Of a stretch of DNA of 64,000 nucleotides, positions 47,101 through 57,400 are shown piece after piece; position 1 is the first letter of the stretch, and every line of letters begins with the position of its first letter. The stretch comes from Macrostomum hystrix. Its lineage: Eukaryota > Platyhelminthes > Macrostomidae. The notes under the pieces are model-generated. The model was not told where the DNA came from, did not search any database, and was given only the letters and a program-made list of their open reading frames with translations. The translations under genes were made by a program, and so were the position numbers. The DNA lies in contig CATNEN010000010.1 of the NCBI GenBank assembly GCA_950097015.1, positions 2,124,501 to 2,188,500 on the forward strand. Reading direction: 5' to 3'.

Positions 47101-50100
47101 GGGTTGAGATGACGAAGCATTTGGTTGTTTAAACAATTCGAAAAATAGAAAGCGCAAGTGCTTGGCGATCGCAAGCTGACGTGGTCCTCGCTTCAGTCTA
47201 CTTACATAGTCTGCCGATTTCTTAAAAATGGTTTCAATATTGTACGAGACCTGAATAATTGTTTCGAACTCCACATCTGCAATGTTCTCACTCGTATGTC
47301 GCTTTTTATATTGCAAAGCAATACATAGGAACATTATTACATATTAGTTTTTATGAAGCAACGAAAGTTGTGTGCCTAGTAACCATATGCGACCTTAGAA
47401 ATTACTGAATTCTGAGGCTGAACAGTAGAGGGACCACATTAGTCCAAATCCCCACTGCCTACGAGTACTTCACCATAGCTCCCAAACCGAATTAAAGAAT
47501 TTCGTGAAAATTCATCATTTAGTTCAACATTTTCCGCCCTTTGCGATACACAGACTTTCGAAGCCGTCTGACGTCAGCATCGTCGACATCGACAGCGATT
47601 CTTGTCGAAGACCCTAGTGACAAGGACAACTAACATTGCTCCGTATAAGCCTCTATGGCGAATCCGTATTGGGTGACAAGGTCAACTAACATTGCTCCGT
47701 ATAAGCCTCCATGGCGAATCCGTATTGGGTGACAAGGTCAACTAACATTGCTCCGTATAAACCCCCATGGCGAATCCGTATTGGGTGACAAGGTCAACTA
47801 ACATTGCTCCGTATAAGCCTCCATGGCGAATCCGTATTGGGTGACAAGGACAACTAACATTGCTCCGTATAAACCCCCATGGCGAATCCGTATTGGGTGA
47901 CAAGGTCAACTAACATTGCTCCGTATAAGCCTCCATGGCGAATCCGTATTGGGTGACAAGGACAACTAACATTGCTCCGTATAAGCCTCCATGGCGAATC
48001 CGTATTGGGTGACAAGGACAACTAACATTGCTCCGTATAAACCCCCATGGCGAATCCGTATTGGGTGACAAGGACAACTAACATTGCTCCGTATAAGCCT
48101 CCATGGCGAATCCGTATTGGGTGACAAGGTCAACTAACATTGCTCCGTATAAACCTCTATGGCGAATCCGTATTGGGTGACAAGGACAACTAACATTGCT
48201 CCGTATAAACCTCTATGGCGAATCCGTATTGGGTGACAAGGACAACTAACATTGCTCCGTATAAACCTCTATGGCGAATCCGTATTGGGTGACAAGGACA
48301 ACTAACATTGCTCCGTATAAGCCTCCATGGCGAATCCGTATTGGGTGACAAGGTCAACTAACATTGCTCCGTATAAGCCTGCCTGGCGAATCCGTATTGG
48401 TTTAATACGCTCGTAAAAAAACAAAGAATAAAATCAATACAATAGAATCAACAATAATTATCGACATGGTTACATGATTACATTTTGTGAGCAGAAAACT
48501 TAGGCCTATATTTGCCACCAGACCCCAGACGAGAATCGTTAAATATATTCTGGAAGTTTTTTCACCGTAAAGAGCGGAAAATTTCATGGCGACTGGTTGA
48601 ATAGTTAAAAAATCTCGAAAAACGAAAAAATTTAGGTTTTACATACGAACTCACGACGAACTCACCTCGAGCATAACTTGACTACGAAAGAAGTCGATGT
48701 GCTTGGCGATGTACAGCTCATTCTTCCTGCTGTCGCCCATCAGGTAGGTGTACAGGACCTCGTAGCACTCAACGAAAATCTTCACCAGGTACTGCTGGTC
48801 GGGTCCGCCTCGAAACGGCGTCTGCAGCAGCCGCACCAGCAGCTCCACGATCTGCGAGTTCAGTGTGGGAATAGCGTGCTTTGGCGGCTCTCTGTCGTCA
48901 ACTGAGTATTCACCTGAAAGTTCAGCGCTCACCCGCAGGTTCCGGAGCAGCTTCTGGCGCTTCTTCACCGGCTCGCTGTTGACGATCATGAACTCGCGCA
49001 GCTCCCTCAGCGCGCTGACGATGGTGTGGCAGCGGTAGGCGTTCAGGGTGGACGTGCCTCCGTGCTTGCGCTGCGGGCAGTCATGGCGCAAGTTCTGGTG
49101 CCTGGCCTCATAAAGTTGCATCATTTTTATTGACACAAAATGATAGGAAATGAATAAGAAAATGAATTTTAACATAATGCAGCAAGAATTCAGATAGAAA
49201 AGAAATTAGCCCGGTTGAATAACATGTATAGCACGGGGCTTCCGAAAGCTGTGTACAGCTGTTCAGTCCATGGACTCAGAAGGCCGCCTCTCAACCCCAG
49301 CTACTTCAGGTACATATCAGGAAGCTAAGTACTCTTCCTACTCGTAGCTAGCATATTTTTAAAGTAATAAAAGTCAGAAGCTTAGAGACCACTATATGAC
49401 TTCTGTGTATACTGCATACATTTTCAAGCATGAAAACAGCATAAATGTGGGTTCGCTACGGTTTTAAATGTTGTGTAAACTTTTTCATTTGTTAATTTGA
49501 CAAGCTCAGCTGTGCTCACCGGTTTAAATGTTGTACGAACTTTTCTTTACAAAATTTTCAAAAGTTTTGTACAATGTTCTACAAAAATAATAGATTTCCT
49601 CACAGATTTATTTGAATTACCTGTTCGATAATCACATTGACTCGCGATATAGGCAACAAGTTATAGTATGTGAGTATGATATTGAGTTGAAATAATAAAA
49701 TGAGAACGAAGGATGACAAGCGAGCAGAATGGCTGAAGAAGAACACTGTTGGCTAGATTTTGAACTGGTTTGGTCTTCTGTTCGAAGTCGTCTCTGCAGC
49801 CTCTTCAATTTGTTAGTTAGTTTAGTTTTGGTTCAACTAGTTTAGTGTTGAGCTAACTCGTACAAATCAGTTGTGCGTGCGAATTCACAATGATCTGCAA
49901 AGCTTTGCATTACCTCAGCAGCTCCACTCCAAGCGGCTGCGCTAAACGTCTCTCCGCGCAACTAAAATGTGTCAGGGATGAAAATCGAGGGTTGCTCTCT
50001 GCCGTCTGAAATCACCAAGGAGGCCACTCATGGCGCCGAGTCACGGCACGGGCCGATACTGTACTGTACTAGTACCGTACTAGTACTGCGGCTCATCTGC

Positions 50101-53100
50101 ACTTCCGCAATTATAGTACTGGTTACTCCACACTGAGCTCTGAGAGAGTTCTACATGCATTGCGGCACAAAATCGAGATACAACTTCAGAGTCAATCTGC
50201 GACTCTGGAGTCTTTTAAACAAACTGAAAATCCCCCCTTACCTCCTGGCAGAGCTTCTGGATGAACGGTACGCAGCCAGCCGCATAATTGAATATCTTCA
50301 CCAGATCCTCCTCCACCGAGTAGATGGTGAAGGCATCGTCGAACTGCATCTCCGTCACAATTTCCACCTGCCGAATTTCGAGGAAAATAATGAAGCATGC
50401 ACTGGATCCCCGATCCTGATCCCCGATCCTGATCCCCGATCCTGATCCCCGATCCTGATCCCCGATCCTGATCCCCGATCCTGATCCCCGATCCTGATCC
50501 CCGATCCTGATCCCCGATCCTGATCCCCGATCCTGATCCCCGATCCTGATCCCCGATCCTGATCCCCGATCCTGATCCCCGATCCTGATCCCCGATCCTG
50601 ATCCCCGATCCTGATCCCCGATCCTGATCCCCGATCCTGATCCCCGATCCTGATCCCCGATCCTGATCCCCGATCCTGATCCCCGATCCTGATCCCCGAT
50701 CCTGATCCCCGATCCTGATCCCCGATCCTGATCCCCGATCCTGATCCCCGATCCTGATCCCCGATCCTGATCCCCGATCCTGATCCCCGATCCTGATCCC
50801 CGATCCTGATCCCCGATCCTGATCCCTGATCCTGATACCCGATCCTGATCCCCGATCCTGATCCCCGATCCTGATCCCCGATCCTGATTCCCGATCCTGA
50901 TCCCCGATCCTGATCCCCGATCCTGATCCCCGATCCTGATCCCCGATCCTGATCCCTGATTATACAATCATACAGATGAACTGCACAATGGAAAGCAGAC
51001 CTTCTTCAGAGGTGCCTGAGACCACACCAGACCAGCCATTGAGTTTGGACTGTTGGCATCTTCTCGTTGAGTCTTACGAGAGTAGTCCTCTGAAATTTGT
51101 GGATTTCACATGGTAATTCAGTATGAATTCACGTGCTAGAATGTGGACCAAAGCCGCCAGTGTGATCACGCCCATCTCACCCTTGCTGCCGTGAAGCCAA
51201 TTGCCGGAGACCACATGTTCGATTCGGCAATAGGTCGTGTCCTCGATCTCGTCTCTTTCCTGTGATGCAAGATTTATGCACTTACAAATGCGAGCATAAT
51301 ATATAATCATAAAAAATCTATTTATTGCCTGACCTCTCGTTTGCATCCGAGAGGTCAGGCAATAAACGAGAATCAAGACAGAATCAGACGCAAGCAAAAT
51401 TTGAATCAGCTGACATTTGCTTTCATTCAAACTGGCTGAAACTTTAATAAGTAGCCCCCGTTTCAACGAGGGACACTCTCTGCTCCGAAAGACTTACGCT
51501 GTAGTTGATTCTAACGTTCGTCTCCAGGTTCACCATCTTTATAAGGAATAGAAAGGGCGTTTCTTATGTGTACGCATGGTTCACAGTCCCGTCTCTCTGA
51601 CAGCCCTCTCTGTCATGGTAATAACTGCTGATGCACCCACAAGGAGCATTAGAGACACCACCAGAAGTTGCAGAATTGAATTTAAATACAATTATTCGAA
51701 TCTGCAGAAGCTGGTTGCTAGTCATTTATTTGTGACTCACTCTGAGCACTGGGTGCAGCCGGAACACGGCCCTGGCGTCCGTGCGGTCCTCCGTCAGCGC
51801 CAGTCGGCCGTCCTTGTCGATCACGAGGAACTTCCTGGTGCACATGTGCCGGATGCGCACCTGCTGCTCCCACTTGATGATGTCGCCGCTCACGCAGCCC
51901 TCGAAGAACTCGAGCTGCCAGTAGCAGATGGCGGAGGTCGGCGGGAACATGGTCTTCGGCTTGGTCTGCTCCACCGCACGCACCCGCAGGTGAACGTCCT
52001 CGACTTCGGGCTCGTTGAAAGTGCCCTCGCACACCAGGTAGGCCTCCAGCTCGGTGTGGAAGAACCTGACCGGCTGGCCCGCTCTGATCTTGTTGGCTTC
52101 GTCCTCGGTCTCGTGGAAGCGCCTGATCAGTGTGAAGCCGCTGAACCTGACGGACAGGTTGAGCTCGTACGAGTCCGCGTACACCGGCACGTGGCTCTCG
52201 AACTTGTGCCGACTGACGTGCAGGAACTGGCCGGGGCTCTTCACGCTCTCCAGCACCACCTGGTCCTCGATCTGCACCAGGTCGCCCTCGCCCTTCACCT
52301 TGAACCGCGGCATCACGCGGAACAGGGCGAAGGCGGCGTTGTCGCCACTCAGAGTGACCTGCATGTTGCTGCTCTCTGTCGGCGACGTGTTCTGCGTGCT
52401 GATATGCACAAACTTGCCCGAGAAGACATGCTGCAGCTGGACCACCTGGCCGTACAGCACCTTCTTTCCCTTCTGGCGACGCTGCTCAACGGCGTTGTCC
52501 TCTTCCTCCGCCGCTGCCGCGATCTGTTGGTGTGTTTTCGAGAAGCGTTCAGTCAAGACTGCTGTGTCATGCATCACTCATAGCAATGGCAAAGAAGATC
52601 CATCTCGCAAGTAAAGGATTCGTTTAAAGGGAAACAATTTACCTTGGCCTGGGTCAGCTGGGCCATCTGGGCCACGTTGCTTGTGTCCGGGTGAGCGGCG
52701 GCCAGCTTTCTGTAGGCCTTCTGCAGCTTGTACCGGTTTGCTGAGCAGATGCGGAAGGAGAGAACTGAAATTTACCAGGATTTTTCCTTTTACAGACGCT
52801 GCAATGGTCCCGCAGAATATTATTAGAATAATATTATTAGAATATAATCATCATCATCATCAAGAGCCCAGCCAGCCCCTCAAACATTCTTGGTATCAAC
52901 ACCACCAAGCTTGATAACTTGCCTTGAGCATCCGGGCATCGGGGTTGCACTCGGTCCTCCTTACTGTTGACCGCCAAAAATGAATGCGAAGAGCTGCAAG
53001 GGAATCGACAGTATCGGATGATTTGAGGATTAATCTTGTTTAGGGATTTATTGGCCTATTAAGAAACCCTGCAGCCTCGTTTGAGATTCTGCACATAAGG

Positions 53101-54494
53101 TGCAGGGTATCAGAATTCGTATCGGATAGATGGTTGCTTGTTAATTTTTCGAGTGACTGCTTATTTCCGGTACTCTGCAACCCTATTCAGCAACTATTTT
53201 TCTCCTATAGAAAGTACAAGAACGAAGTAAGAATGTGCATCTTTGCTGTCCGATCGATGAACTGATTGCGAGGTCATTGTTTTGTGTCTCACATCATGCG
53301 CAGAGGCAGTGAGCAATAATGCCAGATCAGCATTGAGCTCATTCATTTTTCAGTCTACTAATGTTTTGTCACACGCAACTTCCAACAATCTGTTTGCCAG
53401 CCGGTCAGCGCTCAGAGGTCAACTGGAGAGCTGCAGAGACATTCCAGAATAAAGTGGGCGTCCCTCTCTGCCTTCGTATGATAAGAACTGCGAGCTCAGC
53501 CAAATGTACAGCCGGCGCCTTCAAAAATGCCCTGAGAAACTCTGAATGACTTGGCAGAGATAGTGCTTGGACTGCTTCTCAGCTGAGCACACAGCTGGCT
53601 TGTGGCTAGATAGGCCCGACTGCACAGTCCGCAGGCGTTGGCATAGCAACGCGAGCTTTGGGTCAAGCATTTTGGAGCCAGTGCTTTGACACAAGACCAA
53701 GCTGTTGTCTTTCTCTTTATTCCTCTGTTACAGGTCATTACGCTGCATTGGCGATATTTAATAACTAATAATTAATAATTAATTACTATTATAATAGTTG
53801 AATGAGGGCTGTGGACACTGGCAAATCCTTTGGTGACAGTAGAACCGCAGCAAGCGAGAGTCGGTACTGCCTATTCCACTAATTCCTGAGCACACATGCA
53901 CGCGGATACCGCACGCAGACGCACTCACAAAGGTGTGTACATCTGCCTGAATTCTTCTTTGTCAGGCAGCGCACACTTTCACTGTGCCTTGGGGGTTGGC
54001 CCTTAACATACCTGCAGGTACGTAAAATGCACTGACAAGCCCCCAAGCCTTCTCTCCGTACCTGCAGCTGCAAATGAACATGGAATGGCCGCGGGACAAG
54101 CTCAGGGACTTTTGTCCGAGAGGCAAGCGCATTAGCTGCTCTGTTTTTACCTACTGAATCAATTCGCACGTGATGCTTAACTCTTCTGTTGAAATCCTTA
54201 CTAAAACTATCCAAAGGGTCATTAGGTCATTAGATCATTAGGTCATTAGATCATTAGGTCATTAGGTCATTAGATCATTAGGTCATTAGGTCATTAGATC
54301 ATTAGGTCATTAGGTCATTAGGTCATTAGGTCATTAGATCATTAGGTCATTCAAGCCAAGAGGCCCCAAGTGGACACTCTGACACTCTCGTCACCTCACC
54401 TGGACTGCATGGCGAAGACGTAGCCCAGAACATCGTCTGAGAACAGAGCGATGGTGTCGCCAATACACAGGACGTCCTCTGCGGCAGCCGCCAT
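29127..54494 (-). CDS. ITPR: Channel copy B: inverted paralogue of the IP3-receptor-like channel, 42 exons
   Basis: Same gene structure as copy A on the opposite strand: 42 exons, the same intron positions and phases, 8,295 coding nt and 2,764 aa after discounting two single-base insertions. Start ATG at 54494 ([18 protein letters not shown]), stop TGA at 29127-29129. It carries the same altered filter AGIYD, followed by a 9-nt microexon (Glu-Ala-Asp), the same CxxC...HxxxxH linker, and DSRKN in the ligand region where vertebrate IP3R has DYRKN. Oddities: +1 bases in exon 16 (about 44070) and exon 40 (about 29909); a GC donor after exon 2; an 81-nt intron between exons 9 and 10 that is open in frame; minisatellites in many introns. 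It is 7.6 kb longer than copy A, all intronic. Whether it is expressed or decaying is unknown. Confidence 0.92.
29909..29909 (-). other. Single-base insertion breaking exon 40 of copy B
   Basis: An extra C in GTCCTAG (plus strand, about 29908-29910) makes exon 40 one base too long and introduces TGA a few codons later. Removing it restores a frame that matches copy A through the rest of the exon. Confidence 0.8.
30559..30567 (-). other. 9-nt microexon (Glu-Ala-Asp) after the pore filter, copy B
   Basis: On the coding strand: acceptor tttttaatcgcag, exon GAGGCAGAT, donor gtaagtattgg. Phase 0 and located between exon 37 (ending AGIYD) and exon 39 (starting YLPVP), the same place as the 6-nt exon of copy A. 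Confidence 0.75.
31800..33194 (-). other. Copy B exon 34: linker plus RIH-associated domain
   Basis: 1,395-nt exon, phase-matched to copy A exon 34. It contains RIH-associated motifs ([27 protein letters not shown]) and ends in [13 protein letters not shown]. Its Ser/Arg/Gly linker differs strongly from copy A. Confidence 0.88.
34043..34696 (-). mobile_element. tRNA-derived SINE with 14-bp target-site duplication, intron of copy B
   Basis: Flanked by perfect copies of TTAGTCTGCACTTC at 34029-34042 and 34697-34710. On the minus strand the right end starts with a tRNA-like head (GAGTGGGTCAGCGGCTAGCG, then a TTTCGATTCTC B-box) and the left end finishes in a GATA-like tail. The GC-rich body contains a near-perfect tandem duplication of about 104 bp (34190-34292 and 34293-34398). 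Perfect flanking repeats imply a young insertion. Confidence 0.85.
36021..36264. repeat. 16-bp minisatellite, about 15 copies
   Basis: Unit GGGATCCAGTCACTCT, almost invariant. It fills 244 of the 328 nt of the intron between copy B exons 29 and 30. Open frames across it are artefacts of the period. Confidence 0.97.
37761..38364. repeat. 47-bp minisatellite, about 13 copies
   Basis: Unit of 47 bp containing CTTTGCACTCATTCCCTGCA and CAAGTCCTCAGGTCCTG, in the intron between copy B exons 25 and 26. Units differ at one or two sites (TGATCC/TGGTCC, CATCTCC/CATTTCC). There are no unique spacers, so this is not CRISPR-like. Confidence 0.97.
43133..43204. repeat. 27-bp direct repeat, about 2.7 copies
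   Basis: AGTTCCTAGGCAATAATATCTTACTGT occurs twice in full (last 7 bases vary little) and once partially, in the intron between copy B exons 18 and 19. Confidence 0.85.
44070..44070 (-). other. Single-base insertion breaking exon 16 of copy B
   Basis: The coding strand reads ATGTTTCGTGGACG where copy A reads ATGTTTGTGGACG. The extra base sits inside a stretch otherwise identical to copy A for 182 nt, so it is younger than the last exchange between the copies or is a sequencing error. Confidence 0.85.
44236..44687. repeat. 13-bp minisatellite, about 35 copies (array 1)
   Basis: Unit CCTGATCCCCGAT, nearly invariant, occupying 452 of the 485 nt of the intron between copy B exons 15 and 16. It begins within 10 nt of the splice donor. 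The sense strand is G-rich (GGGG every 13 nt). Confidence 0.98.
46029..46352 (-). mobile_element. tRNA-derived SINE family 2, copy 1 (intron of copy B)
   Basis: About 325 bp, similar over most of its length to 53813-54143 and 62394-62702 (shared CTGAGCACRCAYGCACRC, CAGGCAGTGTGCACTTT and CGCCGCGGAATCG segments). On the minus strand the right end gives a tRNA-like head with GGTTGAGCGGTCAAACG (A box) and GGTCCGATTCC (B box). It fills most of the intron between copy B exons 12 and 13. Confidence 0.75.
47617..48400. repeat. 56-bp minisatellite, exactly 14 copies
   Basis: 784 bp = 14 x 56. Unit of 56 bp: begins GTGACAAGG(A/T)CAACTAACA and ends GGCGAATCCGTATTGG. Units differ mainly at GTCAAC/GACAAC and at GCCTCC/ACCCCC/ACCTCT. 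It lies in the intron between copy B exons 10 and 11. Confidence 0.97.
50404..50960. repeat. 13-bp minisatellite, about 43 copies (array 2)
   Basis: Same unit as array 1 (CCTGATCCCCGAT) and the same orientation, with three variant units near 50827-50890. It fills 557 of the 633 nt of the intron between copy B exons 6 and 7. Its 13-residue open frame runs into exon 7 but is not coding. Confidence 0.98.
52813..52862. repeat. Simple AT-rich / ATC repeat
   Basis: Short ATATTATTAGAAT repeats followed by (ATC)n in copy B intron 2. Possibly a decayed SINE tail, but no head is visible. Confidence 0.6.
53813..54143 (-). mobile_element. tRNA-derived SINE family 2, copy 2 (intron 1 of copy B)
   Basis: Related to the elements at 46029 and 62394 along about 330 bp and in the same orientation. 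AT-rich tail of TAATTAATTA type at its left, the 3' end on the minus strand (about 53760-53800). Head less well preserved than in copy 3. Confidence 0.7.
54217..54351. repeat. 8-bp microsatellite, about 17 copies
   Basis: Unit GGTCATTA alternating irregularly with GATCATTA, in copy B intron 1, 50 bp from exon 1. Confidence 0.95.
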
Positions 54495-57400
54495 GTTCAC
54501 CTGCGCACCGCTTCAGGCCAAGCTGCTAAGCTTTCTCTGACGCCTTGATACGGCTGGAATTTGTTCAAATTAGCAGAGAAGTGCTCAAATTATGAAGCCC
54601 CGGCTTCAAGCAGTCGGTAGCTATGGAAGTGTGACGCTGTACAGCTGAGTGAGGTGTACTGGGACAATGGAAGAACTGGATGGGATTATTGGGGATGTGT
54701 GATGTGGGAGGCAGAAAGATTTAGGGTCAGAAGCTTCTCTACGAGTCTTCCCCACTCAGTGCGGCAAGGCAAGGATTTTCTCGCATAGCAACTGGGAGCC
54801 AGGGAGAGTTTTGGGGGAGGTCTCGCAGCAGGCGGTGCGGCTGAAAAACGTCCGAAATTGTGGCTGAGGAGGGGCACGCGAGATAGAGGGGGCTGCCACT
54901 CATTGGTTGGCCCACGGGACCCGCTCTGTCTGTACTTTTGAGGGTGACAGAACAGGGCCCGGGGCGGCAGCAGAGATAGGTGAACGAAAAGTAATTGAGG
55001 TGTGCCGTAGGGCTCACTCACCTGCCAAGCATTCTGTCTCGCGCACAACATTGGAATGCGACCTCTGCCTCATCGGTTCCCGTCCTCTGCATCCCTTTGT
55101 TTCCCACCGTCGTAGCTGCGGCTCGTGGAGGCAATGGAATAGTTCTCCCCTCTCTAAGTCTATGGAGTGCTCCTGCACCCCAAGCCCGCAGTGCTCAGTC
55201 GCCAGAGCAACAGCATTCCTCTCTCTGACGCTTTTGTCTGCTGCCGCTCCGACCATGCGATCCGCGCAGTCTGTCCTGGTGCTGCTGAACTTCTCTAGTG
55301 CTTGACAGCGCGGTTCATTAGCATGAAAGTCCGTCAAATTTTTACGAGAAGTACTGGCAGAACTTCGTCGATCCCCCAGCAGCCTTGTGTGCTTCTGTAA
55401 ATAGGAACACGAAGCCTCAGTACCTCGTCCAGCTCTTTCCTTAGTTTTGTATGACAGAATTAAATGCAGATTGCAGTCCATTTACTCTGCAATGAGAAAT
55501 GTCTCAAATCCTTGCAAATGATACTTAAATCATCGGACTACTAACATTTCTGCTACTTAGTTTCGCTAAAAGCAAGACAGCTTTAGAAATGAAACTAGTG
55601 TATTCTACTTAATTAATATTTCATACGCTCGTACATCTTAAATCCATCTTTTTTTAACAACGAACTATCCCCGAGTTTTGGCGAAGAACAATAACGTTTC
55701 GAAATCAGGGGACAAAGAAAATACTAAATATATTCACACTATGCTCGTATAAGGGCTTAGCAGGCTAGTCTTAAAGTGCAGTTAGTCTCTGTTTTGAGCT
55801 GGTCTCTGTGTTGAGCTCGTCTCTGTGTTGAGCTGGTCTCTGTGTTGAGCTCGTCTCTGTGTTGAGCTGGTCTCTGTGTTGAGCTGGTCTCTGTTTTGAG
55901 CTGGTCTCTGTGTTGAGCTGGTCTCTGTGTTGAGCTGGTGTCTGCTTTGAGCTGGTGTCTGTGTTGAGCTGGTCTCTGTGTTGAGCTGGTCTCTGTGTTG
56001 AGCTGGTCTCTGTGTTGAGCTGGTCTCTGTGTTGAGCTGGTCTCTGTGTTGAGCTGGTCTCTGTGTTGAGCTGGTCTCTTTGTTGAACTGGTCTCTCTGT
56101 TGTGCGGGTCTCTATGTTGAGCTGGTCTCTGTGTTGAGCTGTTCTCTGTGTTGAGCTGGTCTTTGTTTTGAGCTGGTCTCTGTGTTGAGCTGCTCTCTGT
56201 GTTGAGCTGGTCTCTGTGTTGAGTTGGTCTCCGTGTTGAGCTGTTCTCTGTGTTGAGCTGGTGTCTGTGCTGAGCTGTTCTGTGTGTTGAACTGGTCTCT
56301 CTGTTGTGCGGGTCTCTGTGTTGAGCTGGTCTCCGTGTTCTCTGTGTTGAGCTGGTGTCTGCTTTGAGCTGGTGTCTGTGTTGAGCTGGTCTCTGTGTTG
56401 AGCTGGTCTCTGTGTTGAGCTGGTCTCTGTGTTGAGCTGTTCTCTGTGTTGAGCTGGTCTCTGTTGAACTGGTGTCTGTGTCTGGACTGGTCTCTGGTTT
56501 TAGTTGGTCTCCAAGATTAGCGTGGCTTGACTTAAATGCTACATTATTTTACTACATTGGATATTATACTACAACAATAAAATAATAAGCCTATCATTGT
56601 CTATCCCTGGTAATTTTTCCTATCACTGTTTGTCGCCACATGAGGATATATCTTTGTGGCTACAAAGAAGCGACGAAGGCTGTTTTCAGGATTACTTTGA
56701 AATTCGTATTTGAGTCAAAGCGAAAGCTACAAAAGCTGGTACTCGTACAGCAATAACAAATTTTATCTTTCTTTTATTAAAGTAAAAGTTGGTTTTCTGA
56801 GTTAAATTATACTTTTCAAAGACACTGTCGTTATAAGGCTACTACATTCAGAATTTTATATATTTGTAAATCTCCATATAATAAGTCTCTAAGACTAGTC
56901 TATATTAAATATACGAGTTTAATTAGTAAAAAAGTGGTGAAAAGGTGCCCATGTAGACTGCTAGTTAGCTTTTTAGTGTTTGCCACAAGTTTACAAAGCA
57001 GTAACTCAGCCTTTAAACCAAAATAGTTATGACGATTCACTTAGATTTTGTTTTGCTGAGCGAATAGTTGATTCCTTCACTCTAGACAAACGTATTTAAC
57101 TACAATGAAGTGCAAACTAAACAAAAAATAGCAGTGCCACAACTGCCAGGAAATTCACCACACAAAGTATTTACTCTTTACTTCATAACTTACGCAAGTA
57201 AATTATGTGGGAGTGACGCTCCCTTAAAGTAGAGCACTTTTAGATCATTGTTTCATAAAATATCACGAGTTTGTTTAATGCAAATCTAAAAGTTAAACAA
57301 TTATTGTTATCTTAAAGCCTAAAAACAAAATATAAAACTGCAAGCAATAACTCAGGAAAAATAAAAATAATCGTTTAGTACTTCTATTCCTTCTTGTACT

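Larger units (their letters stand above)
43415..49961 (-). other. Copy B exons 18-8: ligand-binding helical block
   Basis: Exons in coding order 8 to 18: 49914-49961, 48933-49070, 48666-48851, 47206-47220, 46386-46508, 45744-45968, 45348-45458, 44696-44767, 43970-44210, 43633-43882, 43415-43453. Exon 9 contains KKRQKLLR; exon 10 has DSRKN. Exon 8 (48 nt) and exon 11 (15 nt, KSADY) are phase-0 mini-exons aligning with copy A. Exon 16 is 241 nt: one base too long because of an insertion near 44070. Confidence 0.85.
50242..54494 (-). other. Copy B exons 7-1: N-terminal and MIR block
   Basis: Exons in coding order 1 to 7: 54400-54494, 52923-52993, 52643-52764, 51741-52523, 51181-51259, 51001-51089, 50242-50367. 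Exon 2 ends at a GC donor (CTCAAG|gcaagt); copy A has GT there. Exon 4 is identical in length and sequence to copy A exon 4, including silent sites, while exon 3 and the flanking introns differ clearly. Confidence 0.9.

Noticed and set aside
37761-48400. CRISPR-like arrays (47-bp and 56-bp repeats)
   Set aside because: Units are contiguous with no unique spacers and lie in introns of a eukaryotic gene.
50215-50967. 250-aa frame of 13-residue repeats running into copy B exon 7
   Set aside because: It is the 13-bp intronic array read in frame. Reading from exon 6 into this intron meets a stop at once, and clean splice sites flank the array.
51576-52583. 335-aa plus-strand ORF opposite copy B exon 4 (and the 268-aa antisense ORF at 8864-9670)
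   Set aside because: Antisense shadows of the GC-rich MIR exon. Being in both copies only reflects the identical exon.
54686-55481. Overlapping 121-155 aa ORFs upstream of copy B
   Set aside because: Three overlapping frames on both strands with no domains; a GC-rich promoter or leader region explains them better.
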